Shown: positions 13,738-26,212, numbered from the stretch's first letter. The stretch: 64,000 nt of DNA from Sphaeramia orbicularis (GCF_902148855.1 NC_043962.1:19226611-19290610), one strand, 5' to 3'. A program made the numbers and translations. The notes: generated by a model not told the origin, from the letters alone.

Positions 13738-15051
13738 TCACAGACTCATCCATGGTCTGGGTCTCTGTCGGAGCTCCATCTCACTCTCTGGAGGTAGTGA
13801 GGATCCATCCAACACATCTGAGCTGTTTCGTTTCTCAGACATCTTAGAGTCATGAGACTCTTCGTTTGTGGTGTGTGGCACATCAGACCCTGGGGCATCT
13901 TGGATCTCTGAGGGCTTCTTTGACAACTTCTCTGAACCTGTGTCATTTCCTTTTAAGTCAGATGCTTCATTCATTGAACCAATCACTTTAGGAGAATCCA
14001 GTTCCTTCTGTGAGTTTTCCCTCTCCATGCGCTTACGGACCTCTTCTTTTCTTTGCTGGATGCGAGTGTTGTCTCCCATCATAACCCTTACTCTTACTTG
14101 ATCTGGAGGCCAGAGCCCACCCCAGACAAACTGCAGGTAGCTGAACAGCACAATGACACTGAGGAAGGCAAAGTTGGTGGCCACACCAATCACTGCAGAT
14201 GTGATGGGGAAGTTGTACAGAACATAACGTATACCCGTGAAGTAAGCATGTATACGAAGCTGAGATGAGTAGATCTGAACTCGTTTGGAGTGGATCTCAA
14301 TGACTGCACCAACAGTGGGTTGGTAAGCATTTGCCTTGTAGTCTGAGATGAGCTCCACTTCGATTAGCTGCTTTTGCTCAGCCATACCGGTCAGGAGAAG
14401 AGGAGAAAACAGCAAAGTAGACATGGTCTGCAGAAGGCTGGAGCGGTAATGGAGCATTGTAGATCGTCCCACAGATGACACAATCTGTCCACCTTTAGTA
14501 TAGCAAGACAGTTTCACCATAAACATGCCCAGCTGTTCGTTCACTGGAGACTCTGGCATCTCTAGCTCCAAAGATATTCGATAGGGCTGCCCGACAGCCA
14601 TCACCTGGTCCTTCTCATTCTTCATGAAAGAGATGTTGGCTGTAGGGAATGAGCAAAGTGCCGATTCTGAGGAGTCACAATTGGAGGTGTAGTAGAAGTG
14701 CACAGGGGTGGAGAAGCTCACAGTGGGCATGTAGGAGTAATAGAAGCTTCCATAGAGAAAAATAGACACCCAGAGCAGGAGTACCAGGACACAAAACAGG
14801 ATACCAGCCTGCAGTAAAGTCCGTCTTGCTTTGAGGAGAGTCACAGATGCCACATCGTGCATCCAGTGCAGGACTGGTGATGATACAGCCCCCATGGTGC
14901 CCGGTCTCGAACTGCCCGACCTTCTTCTGGTCCCGGCAACACCAGCCGAACCCCCCTCGAGTCCGGTCTGCTGTTGCTGCTGCGGTGCTGGGCTCTTATA
15001 TTCAGACATCGTAAGTGGGTGGCTCCCCTCTGGAACTGTCAAAGTGTCCAT
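13738..15051 (-). CDS. bscl2: Seipin (lipid droplet biogenesis protein), single exon
   Basis: Seipin is an endoplasmic reticulum protein that forms rings at ER-lipid droplet contacts and is needed for droplet growth. Loss in humans causes congenital lipodystrophy. The 437-aa frame has a proline/glutamine-rich cytosolic N-terminus. A first membrane helix follows near residues 78-102 ([20 protein letters not shown]). The lumenal beta-sandwich includes the [12 protein letters not shown] and '[17 protein letters not shown]' blocks. A second helix lies near 280-305 ([20 protein letters not shown]). The tail is long, polar and acidic. The first ATG is used; an internal Met (TMSEYKSP) could also serve. 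The coding region is wholly uninterrupted, unlike the multi-exon mammalian gene. It is head to head with fnbp4, about 320 bp between start codons. Confidence 0.95.
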   Translation of the reverse strand: MDTLTVPEGSHPLTMSEYKSPAPQQQQQTGLEGGSAGVAGTRRRSGSSRPGTMGAVSSPVLHWMHDVASVTLLKARRTLLQAGILFCVLVLLLWVSIFLYGSFYYSYMPTVSFSTPVHFYYTSNCDSSESALCSFPTANISFMKNEKDQVMAVGQPYRISLELEMPESPVNEQLGMFMVKLSCYTKGGQIVSSVGRSTMLHYRSSLLQTMSTLLFSPLLLTGMAEQKQLIEVELISDYKANAYQPTVGAVIEIHSKRVQIYSSQLRIHAYFTGIRYVLYNFPITSAVIGVATNFAFLSVIVLFSYLQFVWGGLWPPDQVRVRVMMGDNTRIQQRKEEVRKRMERENSQKELDSPKVIGSMNEASDLKGNDTGSEKLSKKPSEIQDAPGSDVPHTTNEESHDSKMSEKRNSSDVLDGSSLPPESEMELRQRPRPWMSL

Positions 15052-15372
15052 CCTTAGCTAACCGCCCATGCTGCGTCTCCCACAAAACACTTACTTGACA
15101 AGTTTCCAATTCATTATTCTGATATTCTTCTATTATTCTAAAGATCTTATTTTTCCCTTGCGCTGGTTAAATCTTAAGAATTTTCAACCGACCAGCTCGA
15201 AGGGTGTATAAGCTTGTTAGCAACTTAACTGCAGCCACACGGATGCGAACAAAACATGACCTCATGAACCGGAAGTGCTTACCTTCTTTGTGTCGGCTAG
15301 TGTTAGCTAGCAGCAAGATAGCGACGGTGCAATAACGACGGACACCAGTGAAGGAAGCAGGCCGTTAGACTG
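15052..15372. promoter_or_regulatory. Bidirectional bscl2/fnbp4 promoter
   Basis: Only 321 bp separate the divergent start codons. The interval is richer in CpG than its flanks and has an ETS-family site ACCGGAAGTG at 15268-15277, the kind bound by GABPA or ELK factors at housekeeping promoters. There is no obvious TATA box. Shared use by both genes is inferred from the geometry. Confidence 0.65.
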
Positions 15373-18300
15373 ATGGGGAAGAAAAGTCGTCTCACGGGTG
15401 GAGCAGTGGGTCGAAGAACCATCTTACAGCTATCGCCTCCCGGATCACGCAGTGGGAATGTCGGGGAGAGGGATGAAGCGTTGTCGGGGTCAGACGGTAA
15501 GATTTTAACCTACGTGTGTGGGGTTGTTGTCGGTCGACTAGACTTCTGCCTCGATGTGTTGCAACTGAAGATTAGGCCCATCTTGCTAAAGGATAGGCAG
15601 CAAAATTTTATGGTATCTCCATTACTTATAGTGTAATGAAAAGAAGTAATGCAATGAGGATATAACTAACCGATACCACATGGCGTTTATTGCAAACGTA
15701 TATTTCATTTAGCTCGCCAACACTAACGCACTCATCATGTAACTAGTTAGCGGTTAGCATATAGCTTACTTGACTAGCTAATTGTACGTAGCCAACGTTG
15801 TATCAGCAAGCCGTAATAACAGAAATAAAATAGGCTAAATAATACTCATGTTCAATTACGTAGTAAACTTGTACAGAAGAATTTTAAAGACAGTCTCTAT
15901 GTGAGCTAACGCTGCTTTTTGTGTGCGAGTGTTTGTTTGCCCTGCTATCTTGTAACTCAGCGTTAATCTCTGTTTTGCAGATGAACAGGAAAGTGATGGG
16001 CACAGATTCCTGAAAGACAGACGCACCAACATGAAGGCTCCCACGGTGAAAGCCACAGGTAGCAAACGTGTTTTTACAACTGTTTATTTTTATTTATTTT
16101 TTGTTTGTTTTCTAGTTAAAGAAAACAAAATAATGTTGATTTCATGATTAGTCAAAAGTTGTGTTGCCTTCACTTGCAGAGGGTTTGTCTTTGCTCGGAG
16201 CATATGAGGATAGTGATGAAGAGGATGTGGGAGACTCTCAGCGATCCACTGCAAATCCCCTCAACCGGTCAGCAGACATTGACAGCACATTGGCCAATTT
16301 CATGGCAGTAAGTACAGTTTTCTGAATGCATGTTTTATTCTGTTTTGTCTAATGCATTCTTTAACATGTAAATGTTGTAAGGAATTGTTACTTTGATGTA
16401 AGTACACACATTTAAAGTATCCAAGTAAAATTGAGGTTATTGGTCGCTGCTTATATACTATTTATTACGACTAATAACTGAATTGGATATTTGTATAGTC
16501 AAAGCTGCAGTGCTTTTCTTTGTCACTGGCACAAAATCTATAACTGCCTTTCAGCATATTGTAACACAAGTGGTCTGAGAGGACACAAAACCATTAAACT
16601 TATGTTTTGCCTGTGTTTTTAGACTGTAGACAATCTAATCCACTATGGTGATTTTTTTTTTTTTTTAGTCACAAGTGTTTTCAGAGATGTATGGGGGTCA
16701 CCTTTGTGATTGACAGTTGTAATTACAGAACTCTGATCCAAGATTCATCCAAATGTAACACGGATGCTTGGAAAATATATTTCACTTTTACAGAATAGGA
16801 TGATACATTGTCAGGTTGATGTACTTTGATATGTAGTGTAATGATTCAGACTGAGGCAAAAACACATATTCATCATAAATATTTTTTATTAATGTCATTT
16901 TTTAACTTTACAGGAAATAGATGCAATAACCACTCAGCCAAGCACAGATGGTGCAGGATCTTCTGTTGCTGCTTCCACTCCACCCAGACCTGAAGTTAAT
17001 ACTCAGCAGACAGCTGCCAATGAAGGACAGAATCAACAAGTCACAGAAGCTCAATTCGAGTTCAATACTCAGTACTCATTAGCTGGAGGTAACTGTCTAT
17101 TTTGTGTACCCTGTATTCAGGTTGTTAATGGCTCATCATCAAATCACAGTCTCATTTACTGTCATGGTCTATAAGAAATAATTTATCACTTTTTCTTCTT
17201 GCTGGGTTCTTTGTCAAAGGGACTATGGTGCTCACATCCTCTTGCCACTTTTGGTTATGGTGTTTGGTGTTTAGTAACGGCTACAAGTGCTACACATTTA
17301 TTGAATGCATTGTAGTCCTACTGATCACTATTCAGTGAGTCAAATACTCCATATATTTTAAAGTGTGCTCTGTATATTCCCTTTTTTTCTAGTGGATGTA
17401 GAGATGGGGGACTGGCAGGAGGTATGGGATGAGAACTCTGGCTGCTACTATTACTGGAATACGGTTTCTAATGAAGTCTCCTGGGAGCTGCCACACTATC
17501 TGGCTAATCAGGTGCAAAGCCTGGCAAAGTATGCAAACAGGTATGTTAGTGTCAGACTTGGCATTGTTAATACTTTGCGGTTGTTAATATCTTCTTTTGG
17601 TTGGAAGTGCATTTATTTTTGCTTCAGTCTGTTACAGAAATTCAACTCTGTGTGGTCTGTTTTTTATTGTTGTTTTATAGCACTGGTGTAAATGGCAATG
17701 GTACAGCCCATGCAGGTCATTGCACAGAGGAAAACACCCAGACATCAACGAAAGAGACCAAAATAAAGGCAAGTTTCATGATGTTCATTACAAAATAGAT
17801 TAAATTCTAATTTTCATAACCCAAAGACATTGTTTAATTTCACATCATCATTTTTTTCTAGAAGGATGTAATAGAAAGTGTCGTGGGCCTCACAAGTGAA
17901 GAGGAGGAGCGCCGTGGAGTGGCTGCCTCACTGCTCGGTCCCTTAATCCCTTCAGAAGTGAAAGAGGCCGAAGAAAAATGGAGAAAACGACTGCTTAAAG
18001 GTTTGGACGAGCCTGAAAACAGTTTGGATTCCGATGGAGATGGTGTTTGCCCAGCAGGATCACCCCTTGCACCAGTGCAGGACCAAGACTCAGTCCCCAT
18101 CGCTCAGAAAGATCTTGCTAAGAAGCAGTCAAGAGAGAATTCTGATGCTGAGGAGACTGAGGAAGACACAATGGAACTAGAGCTGGCTCTAGAGAGGAAA
18201 AAGGTTTGCTTTTCTATTAAAGTAAAAAAAATTTCCTCTGTTTATGTTTGAGAAATGGCAGCATTTACTTTGACATTTACATGTTCTAAATAAGTTACCA

Positions 18301-21300
18301 TTCTGGTAGATGTAATGATTTTGTTGATATGTTAAATGACTCTTAGGCTGAGCTACGGGCACTTGAGGAAGGTGATGGAAGTGCAGGGGGTTCTAGTCCC
18401 TGTTCTGAAGCAAGTCAAGAAGCTGCTGGTTCTCGTGGAGTTCTACTCAAGAAAAATCGCTGGAAGACCGCCTTTCCCTCTGTAGCCAGCCCTGACTCAA
18501 ACAGCAGAGGGTCAGACCTACAGGAGAGCACAGAACCTGGTAAATCCACATTACTACGTATGTGATCAAATGGATGGAACTACATCCAAAATCTCATCTG
18601 TTGTTTAACTTTAAGTACCTCTTGTATCCTGCAGTCCCCCCAAAGGTCCTAGAAAGTGTTGTTGAGGATGAGGACAAAGAACCGGACGACTCTGAGGAAA
18701 AAACTGGGACAAAGCCCCCAGCAAAAGATGAGGTGGAAACGCCTGAGCTTAAGGTAAAAACTATCTAACAGTGCCCTTTTAATGAGTCCTCTGTTAGGAT
18801 GTTTTCAGATGCATGGTTTTAATGCTCACCAAATACAGTTTCAGATTGGGGAACTGGCGAACACCTTAACCAGCAAGATGGAGTTCCTGGGGATAAATAA
18901 AAAGGCAATCTCAAACTTTCAGCTTCTTCTGCTCCAAACTGAGGTGAGAGGAAAACTGTTCAGTTTCTAAGTAGTGAACAAAGCATCCTGTTGTAACAAT
19001 CCCACTTTGACTTCTGAAATATTTAATTCCTAATTTTGAGTCATATCGTTATGCACAGAGCCATGTAGCAGTGCTTAATATTTAAAATTCTCATTACAAT
19101 CGGTCACCAGGTGTCATCCTGGAAAGTACTGTAATTACTCTACTGTATCTGTTCATTTATTTCAAGGTCTTGTCTTGATCTTTTATCTGTCCCTTCAACC
19201 ATTGGGCTTTAATCTCACTCTTGTTTTGTGTTTCTTCCCTCCCCTGTTGCCTTTTGTTATCTCTTAAACAGACAAGGATCGCTGACTGGAGGGAGGGCGC
19301 TCTGAACGGGGTCTATCTCCGCCGCAGGCTGCAGGAAGCTGCCGAACACATAAAATATTACGAACTTAACGCCACCCCTAAAGGCTGGTCCTGCCACTGG
19401 GACAGGTACGAGCTCCTTACCTTTCACATCTCTAAACTCCCTCGTCCCCCAAAAATCTTACCGTGTGACTACACCCACTTCACTGCCGAGGGTGCAGACT
19501 TTGTGTCATGACTTGGGGAGAAGCTTAACCAGTCTGAATGGATTAAAAATACAATCAGAAACCAACTCTCCAGGTTTCTGTGATGCAGTCCTGGCACTCT
19601 GCTGTGCAAGTACTGATAAAGGGGGCATCCACTCTGGGCCAGCCTGCTTCCTGTTAAATATGCATGCCACAGAGAGGACTCCCTGTCTCTAAAACACAGA
19701 CTCTTAAGCCCTTTGTTGAGAGGGCATTTGTAAACTCATTTGGGTTCCAGTGAGTGGAACAATTAGTAAGGCGGGAGGGTTATGGTAGGAAGGTTGGTTG
19801 CGTGGGAGAGCTTTGCATTTCACAGGACTACAACTCCCAGAATGCAATGCAGACAGAGTGATGCCATGGAAGCCACGAGTGTCACGCATCAAATAAAAGG
19901 TGAAGATGGAGCAATGACGGGAATCCAGCAGGTCAGACCAACTCTATTTCATGTCTTCCTGTTTTTTATTTTCTTGATTGAGAGAAATCTTTGTTTCTGA
20001 TGTAAAAGAGCTGACTGTGTGCTTGTCATTTTCTGACCCGTGATTGATGATGATGATGATGATGCTTCCTCCCTGGCGTTTTCCTGTGTCTGGGAGGGAA
20101 TGGTTGTCTAAAACAGAAAAATGGTGACAACCATGGTGTGAGCTGCTAAATGCTACTTTCAGGACCTAGAGATGATTTGTTTTGCTTTATTTGTTTTCTT
20201 TTTTAAGAGCAAGGTGGGTTCCCTATCCACAACAATAATTACACTCTAATCAGGCCCTCCTTCTTGACGGCTCAAGTTGCTGTCCTTAACCAACACTCTT
20301 ACCCCCGATTGTGGACATTTTGTCCATGCTCTTGCCCCATTTTCCCAGGGTATCATGCCACTCAACCAGTTTCAGGACCAGTCGTTGAGACTCCCTTCTT
20401 CTATCTCTGTTGTCCCACTCTTTAGAGAGCACAGGCGGTATTTTTATGTGAACGACCGGACCGGTGCCTCGCAGTGGGATTTCCCAACAGAGGATGACAA
20501 GGCGGAGGATGCCAAAGGAAGCCATGACACACAAACTTCCAATCAAGTGGATACTAAACCATCATCTGCGCCCACTGGTGGGGTATCAGGTGGGTGAGCT
20601 GATAAAGCTGTGTTAACAAAAAGTATATGAAAAAATCTCAGCTGAAATGAGAAGAGTTTCAGGCAAAAAACGATACCATCACTGCTTCATTTTAAATATG
20701 TTCATTATAAGTTGTACAGGCATGTTTAAATGGACTTGTTCCTCATTCTGTCTTAAGCATCAAATTCAGACTACATCCATGTTAAGAAATTTTCATTTTG
20801 AAATAGAAATTTGATTACAGTGTAAGAAACTGCTTGTAGACTAATAACCAACCAGACTAATGTCTTGGTTCCTTTCTGGAATGGTCATGTGATAAGCCTG
20901 CAGCAAAACAGGAAGAACTGTCTACGTATTAGTTGTGTACCAGACCATAGTTTGTGATCCATTCAGCCAATCCCTCTATGGTTTGGGGAACATGTGAACA
21001 GCAGATGAATTAAGTCTAATTATCATAGTCTAAAGCGTTGTTTTATTTTGTTCACTGGCCATTTTCAGTAAAGAAACCTCAAGGAATCACCGGACAGAGA
21101 ATTAGAACAATATCAGTTCAAAGAATACTGCGGTAATAATAAATGACATTTACGTTGTACAACATATAGAAGAGAGAGTGTCATGATAGGACTCACCTCC
21201 AACAAGTTCACTAATTCAACCAAACCCCATGGGGGAAAACAAATCAAGTTCCTATCTACACAAACATTTTGTGGGTTCCTGTGTTACCCATACTCACCCC

Positions 21301-23311
21301 TTCTGCGTTTAATGAAATCAGCCCACAAGGTTTGCTGCAATTGTGCAGCATGATGATACAAGGACAGACAAACGTCACCTCTGTTCTCAGAAATGTGGGA
21401 TATATGCTATCATTCTATCATTACTGCTCAGTTGGATTTTACTTATTGAGGCTCAGTTGTGATTGAACTTCTTCTTTCCACAGGATCCTCTGCGTATCCT
21501 GCCCCACCTGCACCCCCCCTGCCCACTACAACCTCATTCTGGCCTGCATCACAACCTCCCCTTCCGGACAGCCCACCACCACCTTCCCACTACCCCCCTC
21601 CTCCACCCCTCCCCCCAGGTTCCCCCCCTCCTCCTCCGCCCCTGCCTGACAGCGATAGTGAGATCATGGAGGTGGAGATGGAGATGGACGATGACAATGA
21701 CGGTGAGCCTCCAGCTCCTGGAACAGAAGAAGATGGCAGTGGTAGACCTCCTTTACCTCCAGGCATTACAAGCACAAAGGTATGGAAGACATTTCCTGTT
21801 TTATCTCTTTGCTTAAGTTAATATTCTAACCTTCTAATTCTGTTCAGAATTGATATACGTAGCAGCTTTTAACTTGTCTTCATCATTCAAACAGATTGGG
21901 GAGTCTTCAGGCCCTTTGGGGAAGGGGCAGAAACGTAAAGCGGGCCAAATGAATAAAACGATTACTATTGGCAGCAGCCCCATCCTCTACACCCAACCTG
22001 CTGTCAGTGCAGGTAAAAACATCTGCATTTACACAATAATCATATATACTTAGTTATAAAACCATTGATTTTATTATTTCTAGGTATGTGTAGGTATAGA
22101 AATCAATATTTGGTGGAATACCTCTTATTTTCATGTTTCTTGGCATGTTCTCCATCAGTCTTCCACATTGCTGTTAGGTGCTTTATTCCAGCCCTAGCAA
22201 AATAAACTTACCAACTTGTAACCATCCATTTTCCTCTTGATTACATTCCAAAAGTTATTAGTGGTCTTAATTTTTTCCAGAGCTATTGGTATAATCATAT
22301 CTATTGTTTCCATCACAAACACAAGAACTTAGAGGTATTTTGTGTTTCTCATGTACTTTCCTGTCTACAGTGGACATGAACCTACACTTGTCATTTTTGT
22401 TCTTAAAAACAACTCCAGCTCACATACTTATACACAGTCTGACATTGATAAGGGCACGATAGCAGCCCTCAGCGCTTTCTTACCCTGTATGTTAAAGTAC
22501 TTGTCATAATATACAGTACATGGTACAATAAATGCATTTCTTTAATATATCCACAGCTCCTGTAATGCCAGTGGCGGCCTATTGGGCTGTTCCGGCTGTT
22601 GCTGCCCCTATAGTCCCACTGGAACCTCCAATCCCACCTGTCCCAGCTCTGCCCCCCCAGCCTCCACTGCCTTTAACCCAACCACCGTTTGATCCGCCTC
22701 CACCAAAACCACTACCTGCAGACAAGACCAAAAAGCCCAAAAAGGACAAGGTGAGAGTATCGGAGTCCTATTTGTATCAGGCTAGATTTTTTAATTGTTA
22801 ACATAAGTTCTGCCTTACACAGTATTTTTGTTTCTTAACTCCTGTCATTTTGTATCAGCAGTCAAAGAAAATTAAGACCAAAATGCCTTCTTTGGTGAAG
22901 AAGTGGCAGAGCATCCAGAAAGAGCTGGATGAGGAAGAGAAAAGCAGTTCCAGTGACGAGGACAGAGATCAGCAGAATAAGAAGAGCATTGAGGAATGGA
23001 AGCAGCAGCAGCTCGTGACGTATGTGACTGGATTCCAGTTACCTTTTTTCTGAAAAGCATGTTCATAATATAGGAAGCTGCAAAAAATAATACTCCATTT
23101 TGCACTATTATACAGATGCAACACCTTATTATAGCATACATACAGCCATCTTTCTTTTTGGTGATTTACGTTTCAGGCAACTTTTAATTTTTTTAACCAT
23201 TGTGCTATTTCCTCTTTCTGCAGAGGAAAGGCCTCAAAGAATGCCAACTTTGAAGCACTTCCTGAAGACTGGCGGGAACGACTCAAGAAAAGGAAAATGA
23301 ACAGCACGTAA
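15373..23311 (+). CDS. fnbp4: Formin-binding protein 4
   Basis: A nuclear scaffold with two WW domains that binds proline-rich formins. Seventeen coding exons: 15373-15496, 15981-16058, 16180-16307, 16914-17088, 17393-17540, 17681-17768, 17862-18203, 18347-18539, 18635-18753, 18839-18943, 19272-19405, 20426-20589, 21484-21779, 21895-22012, 22557-22750, 22862-23019, 23224-23311 (883 aa). The N-terminus MGKKSRLTGGAVGRRTILQL is conserved. WW1 is WQEVWDENSGCYYYWNT...WELP. A conserved block FQIGELANTLTSKMEFLGIN follows. WW2 (WSCHWDR|EHRRYFYVNDRTGASQWDFP) is split by a 1-kb intron. Next come polyproline runs, then MPSLVKKWQSIQKELDEEEK and LPEDWRERLKKRKM at the end. One intron is GC-AG (17769) and one acceptor is a CAGCAG tandem. 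agbl2 follows in the same orientation, as in the human 11p11.2 neighbourhood. Confidence 0.95.
19827..19846 (+). promoter_or_regulatory. ZNF143/STAF-type motif within fnbp4 intron
   Basis: The sequence actacaactcccagaatgca matches the long ZNF143 (STAF/SBS) consensus with about one difference in its core. This motif normally sits at promoters. Here it lies in the intron that separates the two halves of WW2, and an ATG follows shortly after. It may mark an internal promoter or an exapted repeat fragment. Confidence 0.5.
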
Positions 23312-23742
23312 CATCTGGCCACTAACCCAATTCAATCTTTTTTAAATCCACTCCATACATTACCAAAAGGTCCTCCTTCACCAGCTTATGTTTCATCTGT
23401 TGACATTCATTTTCGGTTCTTTTTTTTTTTTTTTTTTTAAACAAATAGCATTGTTCGTGAGACGTTTAGAGGCCCTAACATGGCAGGCCATTCACCACAG
23501 GGGTTTGAATGTCCTTTTTTGTTTTGGCTCAGTTTAGTCACTAATAATGTGCCAAATGTCTTGTGTTCATCAGTCGTACATCACTCTCTTCTTGTGTATA
23601 GACACCCACTTAAGTGACAGTCTGTTGGGAAGGATTGTCTATTTTATGGAGCATTTTTACAACTCTGTACATAAAATGTATCATGTTATAAGCCATGTTT
23701 TTGGAAGGGGAGGGAACATTACTTGTACATTTTGTAAAAATT

Positions 23743-23748
23743 ATTAAA
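23743..23748 (+). terminator. fnbp4 polyadenylation signal (ATTAAA)
   Basis: A variant signal about 430 bp after the stop, followed by a T-rich stretch. It would end a 3' UTR of about 450 nt. Confidence 0.5.
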
Positions 23749-24762
23749 CTGTTTTTCAAAGTAAGTCTTTCTCTGCTTTATGTTCTCTTGAAGGATATCA
23801 GTCATCACATAAACATATTTCTGTTGACACATTGCTTTTAATACTTCATTAACCTCATTTTATTTTTTGGATTTAAAGATTATATTTCTCAAGAAAACAG
23901 CACACAGCACAACAAAATTATACAGCCATCCAGTGCATCACAAATATATTATTTTTTTTAAATGAGCTGGCAATAGTCTTACTAAATGTTCCACAACCTG
24001 TTCCATTCTTCAGCCTCTTCTGTCTATTTTTATAAGTGTTTTTTTCATAAATACTTTTTATATTCTACTTGTTTTGATTTTGCACCCAACCAATATGATC
24101 AAACTTTTAGATGTATTTTCATTTAATGCCGCTTTTCCTCCTCTATGGACAATAAATTTATGTTTTAAACGTACATTTATTTGCTGTGTAGAATTGCAAC
24201 TTTTTACATAAACAAATGATGTATGATTTATCTGCCCATTAGTACACAAGTGATGTAAAACTGACTCCACTTTTACAAACTACAACTTTAAGATACTCTG
24301 TGAAAACACATTACAGGGACATTTGATAGAATTTGTAGGCTTTGCTGTTACTTTTGACATTTTAAAGTACAAAAATATACTTTTACCATGATATTTTGGT
24401 TTCAGGACTTTTACTGGTAGTGGTATATTTGTACACAGTGTACACGGTACTTCAGCTGTAGCAATACTTACTGCACTGAAGCCTAATTCAGATAGCAGGT
24501 GTGTTTTCTTAACGGGTCTTTTAAGTGCACATTCAATGTTTTGACTGCAGGTGAGTGAATAAGTTATAGATATGATGGTAGTTTATAGTAAGGAATTTTT
24601 GCACATTTGGGGCAGGACTGGATTTTTAAAAAACAAATGCAAAAAAAAAAAAAAACATTTATTGTGCTTTGTGAAGAAAATATTATTTCATAGTGATAGG
24701 TTAATTTTTGTAAAAAAAAAACAAAAAAACAAAAAAAAACCTTAGGAACCCTACAGAGGTGG

Positions 24763-24938
24763 ATTAGGGCCACTGGGGAAAAAAATAAGGTCCAATTTTT
24801 TATTTTTTATTTTTTTTTAATTACTATTTTTTTCTTTTTTCTCAGAAATCTGACTTTTTTCTCAGCATAATAATAATTTTGAAAATATATTGGACCTTAT
24901 TTTTTTTATTTTTATTTTTTTCTCCAGTGGCCCTAATT
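24763..24938. mobile_element. Foldback (inverted-repeat) element
   Basis: The left arm (TTAGGGCCACTGGGGAAAAA, then AAGGTCCAA) is repeated as its reverse complement on the right (TTGGACCTTA ... CTCCAGTGGCCCTAA). The arms are about 35-50 bp around an A/T-rich spacer. No coding capacity. The superfamily is not identified. Confidence 0.7.
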
Positions 24939-24943
24939 TTCTT

Positions 24944-25557
24944 TTCTTTTTTTTTCATACTTTATTTACAAAATACTGTATACACATATACCAGAACATG
25001 GCATGGAGAAAAAAACATAATGCTGGAGGTGAGGAAGGAAGAAATTAAATACAATTACATAAATAGGTAAGTAAATTAGATAAAATAAAATTAAGGAACA
25101 AACAAGAAGAGAAAAAATAAAATTACAACTTAAATTCTTCACATAAGGCTTTAGTCTTCACAGCTTTAGGGTTAGTGCAAAAGTTAAGTGTGTCTAGATA
25201 GGATTTCAAATAAGATTTAAAGACCACAAAACTGGGTTTCTGATTGGCAAATTTGCTTGTATGTATATGAAATTTAGCTAATAAGGAAATGAGATTAAGA
25301 ATAAACAATTTCCGAACAGGCAAATCAGTAATAAAGAAACCAAATAAAATATCTTCAATTTTGAAGTTAAAAGAAATATCCAGCTTTCTATTTTAAAAAA
25401 AGATTGATATCACACCAAAAAGTTGGACAAAAGGCACATTCCCAAAACAAATGAGTTAATGTTTCATCCGAATTATGACAAAATGAGTAAAAAGGGTCGA
25501 CATTGATCTTATACTTAATCAGAGTTGAATTGGATAACACCTATGTAACAGTTTTCT
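24944..25557 (-). mobile_element. L1-clade LINE 3' fragment with target duplication
   Basis: The minus strand encodes the end of an L1 reverse transcriptase ORF. It shows 'DETLTHLFWECAFC' (about 25420-25480, partly degenerate) and KLFILNLISLLAKFHIHTSK...FVVFKSYLKSYL up to a stop at 25123. A short AT-rich 3' UTR, AATAAAG and an A-rich tail follow near 24950. It is flanked by a 15-bp direct repeat GGCCCTAATTTTCTT at 24929-24943 and 25558-25572, which is the target site duplication. It is 5' truncated, as usual for LINE insertions. Confidence 0.88.
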
Positions 25558-25669
25558 GGCCCTAATTTTCTTCCGTGGAGACCGGGCCCCTACAAACGTC
25601 ATCATTTGTTTCCCCTTACAACACCTCTAGACAAACCAGATTTCTTTTATGAACTGAAGTTCTTATTTA

Positions 25670-25960
25670 TCTATTTATTAGGATCCCCTTTAGCTGATGC
25701 AGTACATCAACTACTCTTCCTGGGGTCCTCCCATTCCAAACAAACATACAGTAGCCATTTCCAAGCATAAAAACAATGTGATTCGCCCTTATATTTCCTT
25801 CTTAAGAAAACTCAATAGTCAAACAAAACAACATAAACAATAATAACAATACTACAAGATCAAATTAAAACCAACACGAACAAATAAACAAACAAACAAA
25901 AACTAAGTAATTATATTAAATAAATAAATAAACAAACCTAATTCTTGGATAAGAGTCCAA
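25670..25960. repeat. Dispersed repeat, unclassified
   Basis: Contains TTTATTAGGATCCCCTTTAG followed by an A-rich, CAAA-repetitive stretch, a signature I recall as widely scattered in fish UTRs and introns. No open frame. The family cannot be named from this sequence alone. Confidence 0.4.
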
Positions 25961-26085
25961 GTTGAACTTAGAAGAACTACCAAAAAACACTCTTTTATTA
26001 TTCAAAATGTAGTGGAATGAGTAAAAATGTCATGGTCGTTTGTTTTGTTATCTCCATCATTTCCCGTGAAGCCTTGCTGGTGCTC

Positions 26086-26100
26086 CTTCTCCATGGCAAC
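26086..26100 (+). promoter_or_regulatory. RFX X-box-like site upstream of agbl2
   Basis: CTTCTCCATGGCAAC carries a perfect right half-site (GGCAAC) and an imperfect left half of the RFX palindrome GTTGCCATGGCAAC. It lies about 115 bp upstream of the predicted agbl2 start codon. RFX factors drive ciliary genes, and AGBL2 is a ciliary tubulin-modifying enzyme, so a functional X-box is plausible. Confidence 0.5.
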
Positions 26101-26212
26101 CGTGGTGTTGTCGAGACAAGGAATTGCGCGTGCGTTTGTTAACATGTAGTGGTGGCTATGCTAGCAGTTTATTGAGAGGATTTTCAACTTAAACTAAGGT
26201 TGTGCATTTAAC

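Larger units (their letters stand above)
23760..26080. other. Intergenic, repeat-rich, between fnbp4 and agbl2
   Basis: Very AT-rich, with long A and T runs at 24640-24740 and 24795-24840. It holds a foldback element with an L1 fragment at its edge (24763-25572) and another dispersed repeat near 25.67-25.96 kb. No gene is supported. Confidence 0.65.

Noticed and set aside
20047-20064. Short GATGAT repeat as a coding acidic stretch
   Set aside because: It lies in an fnbp4 intron with no splice sites that would include it.
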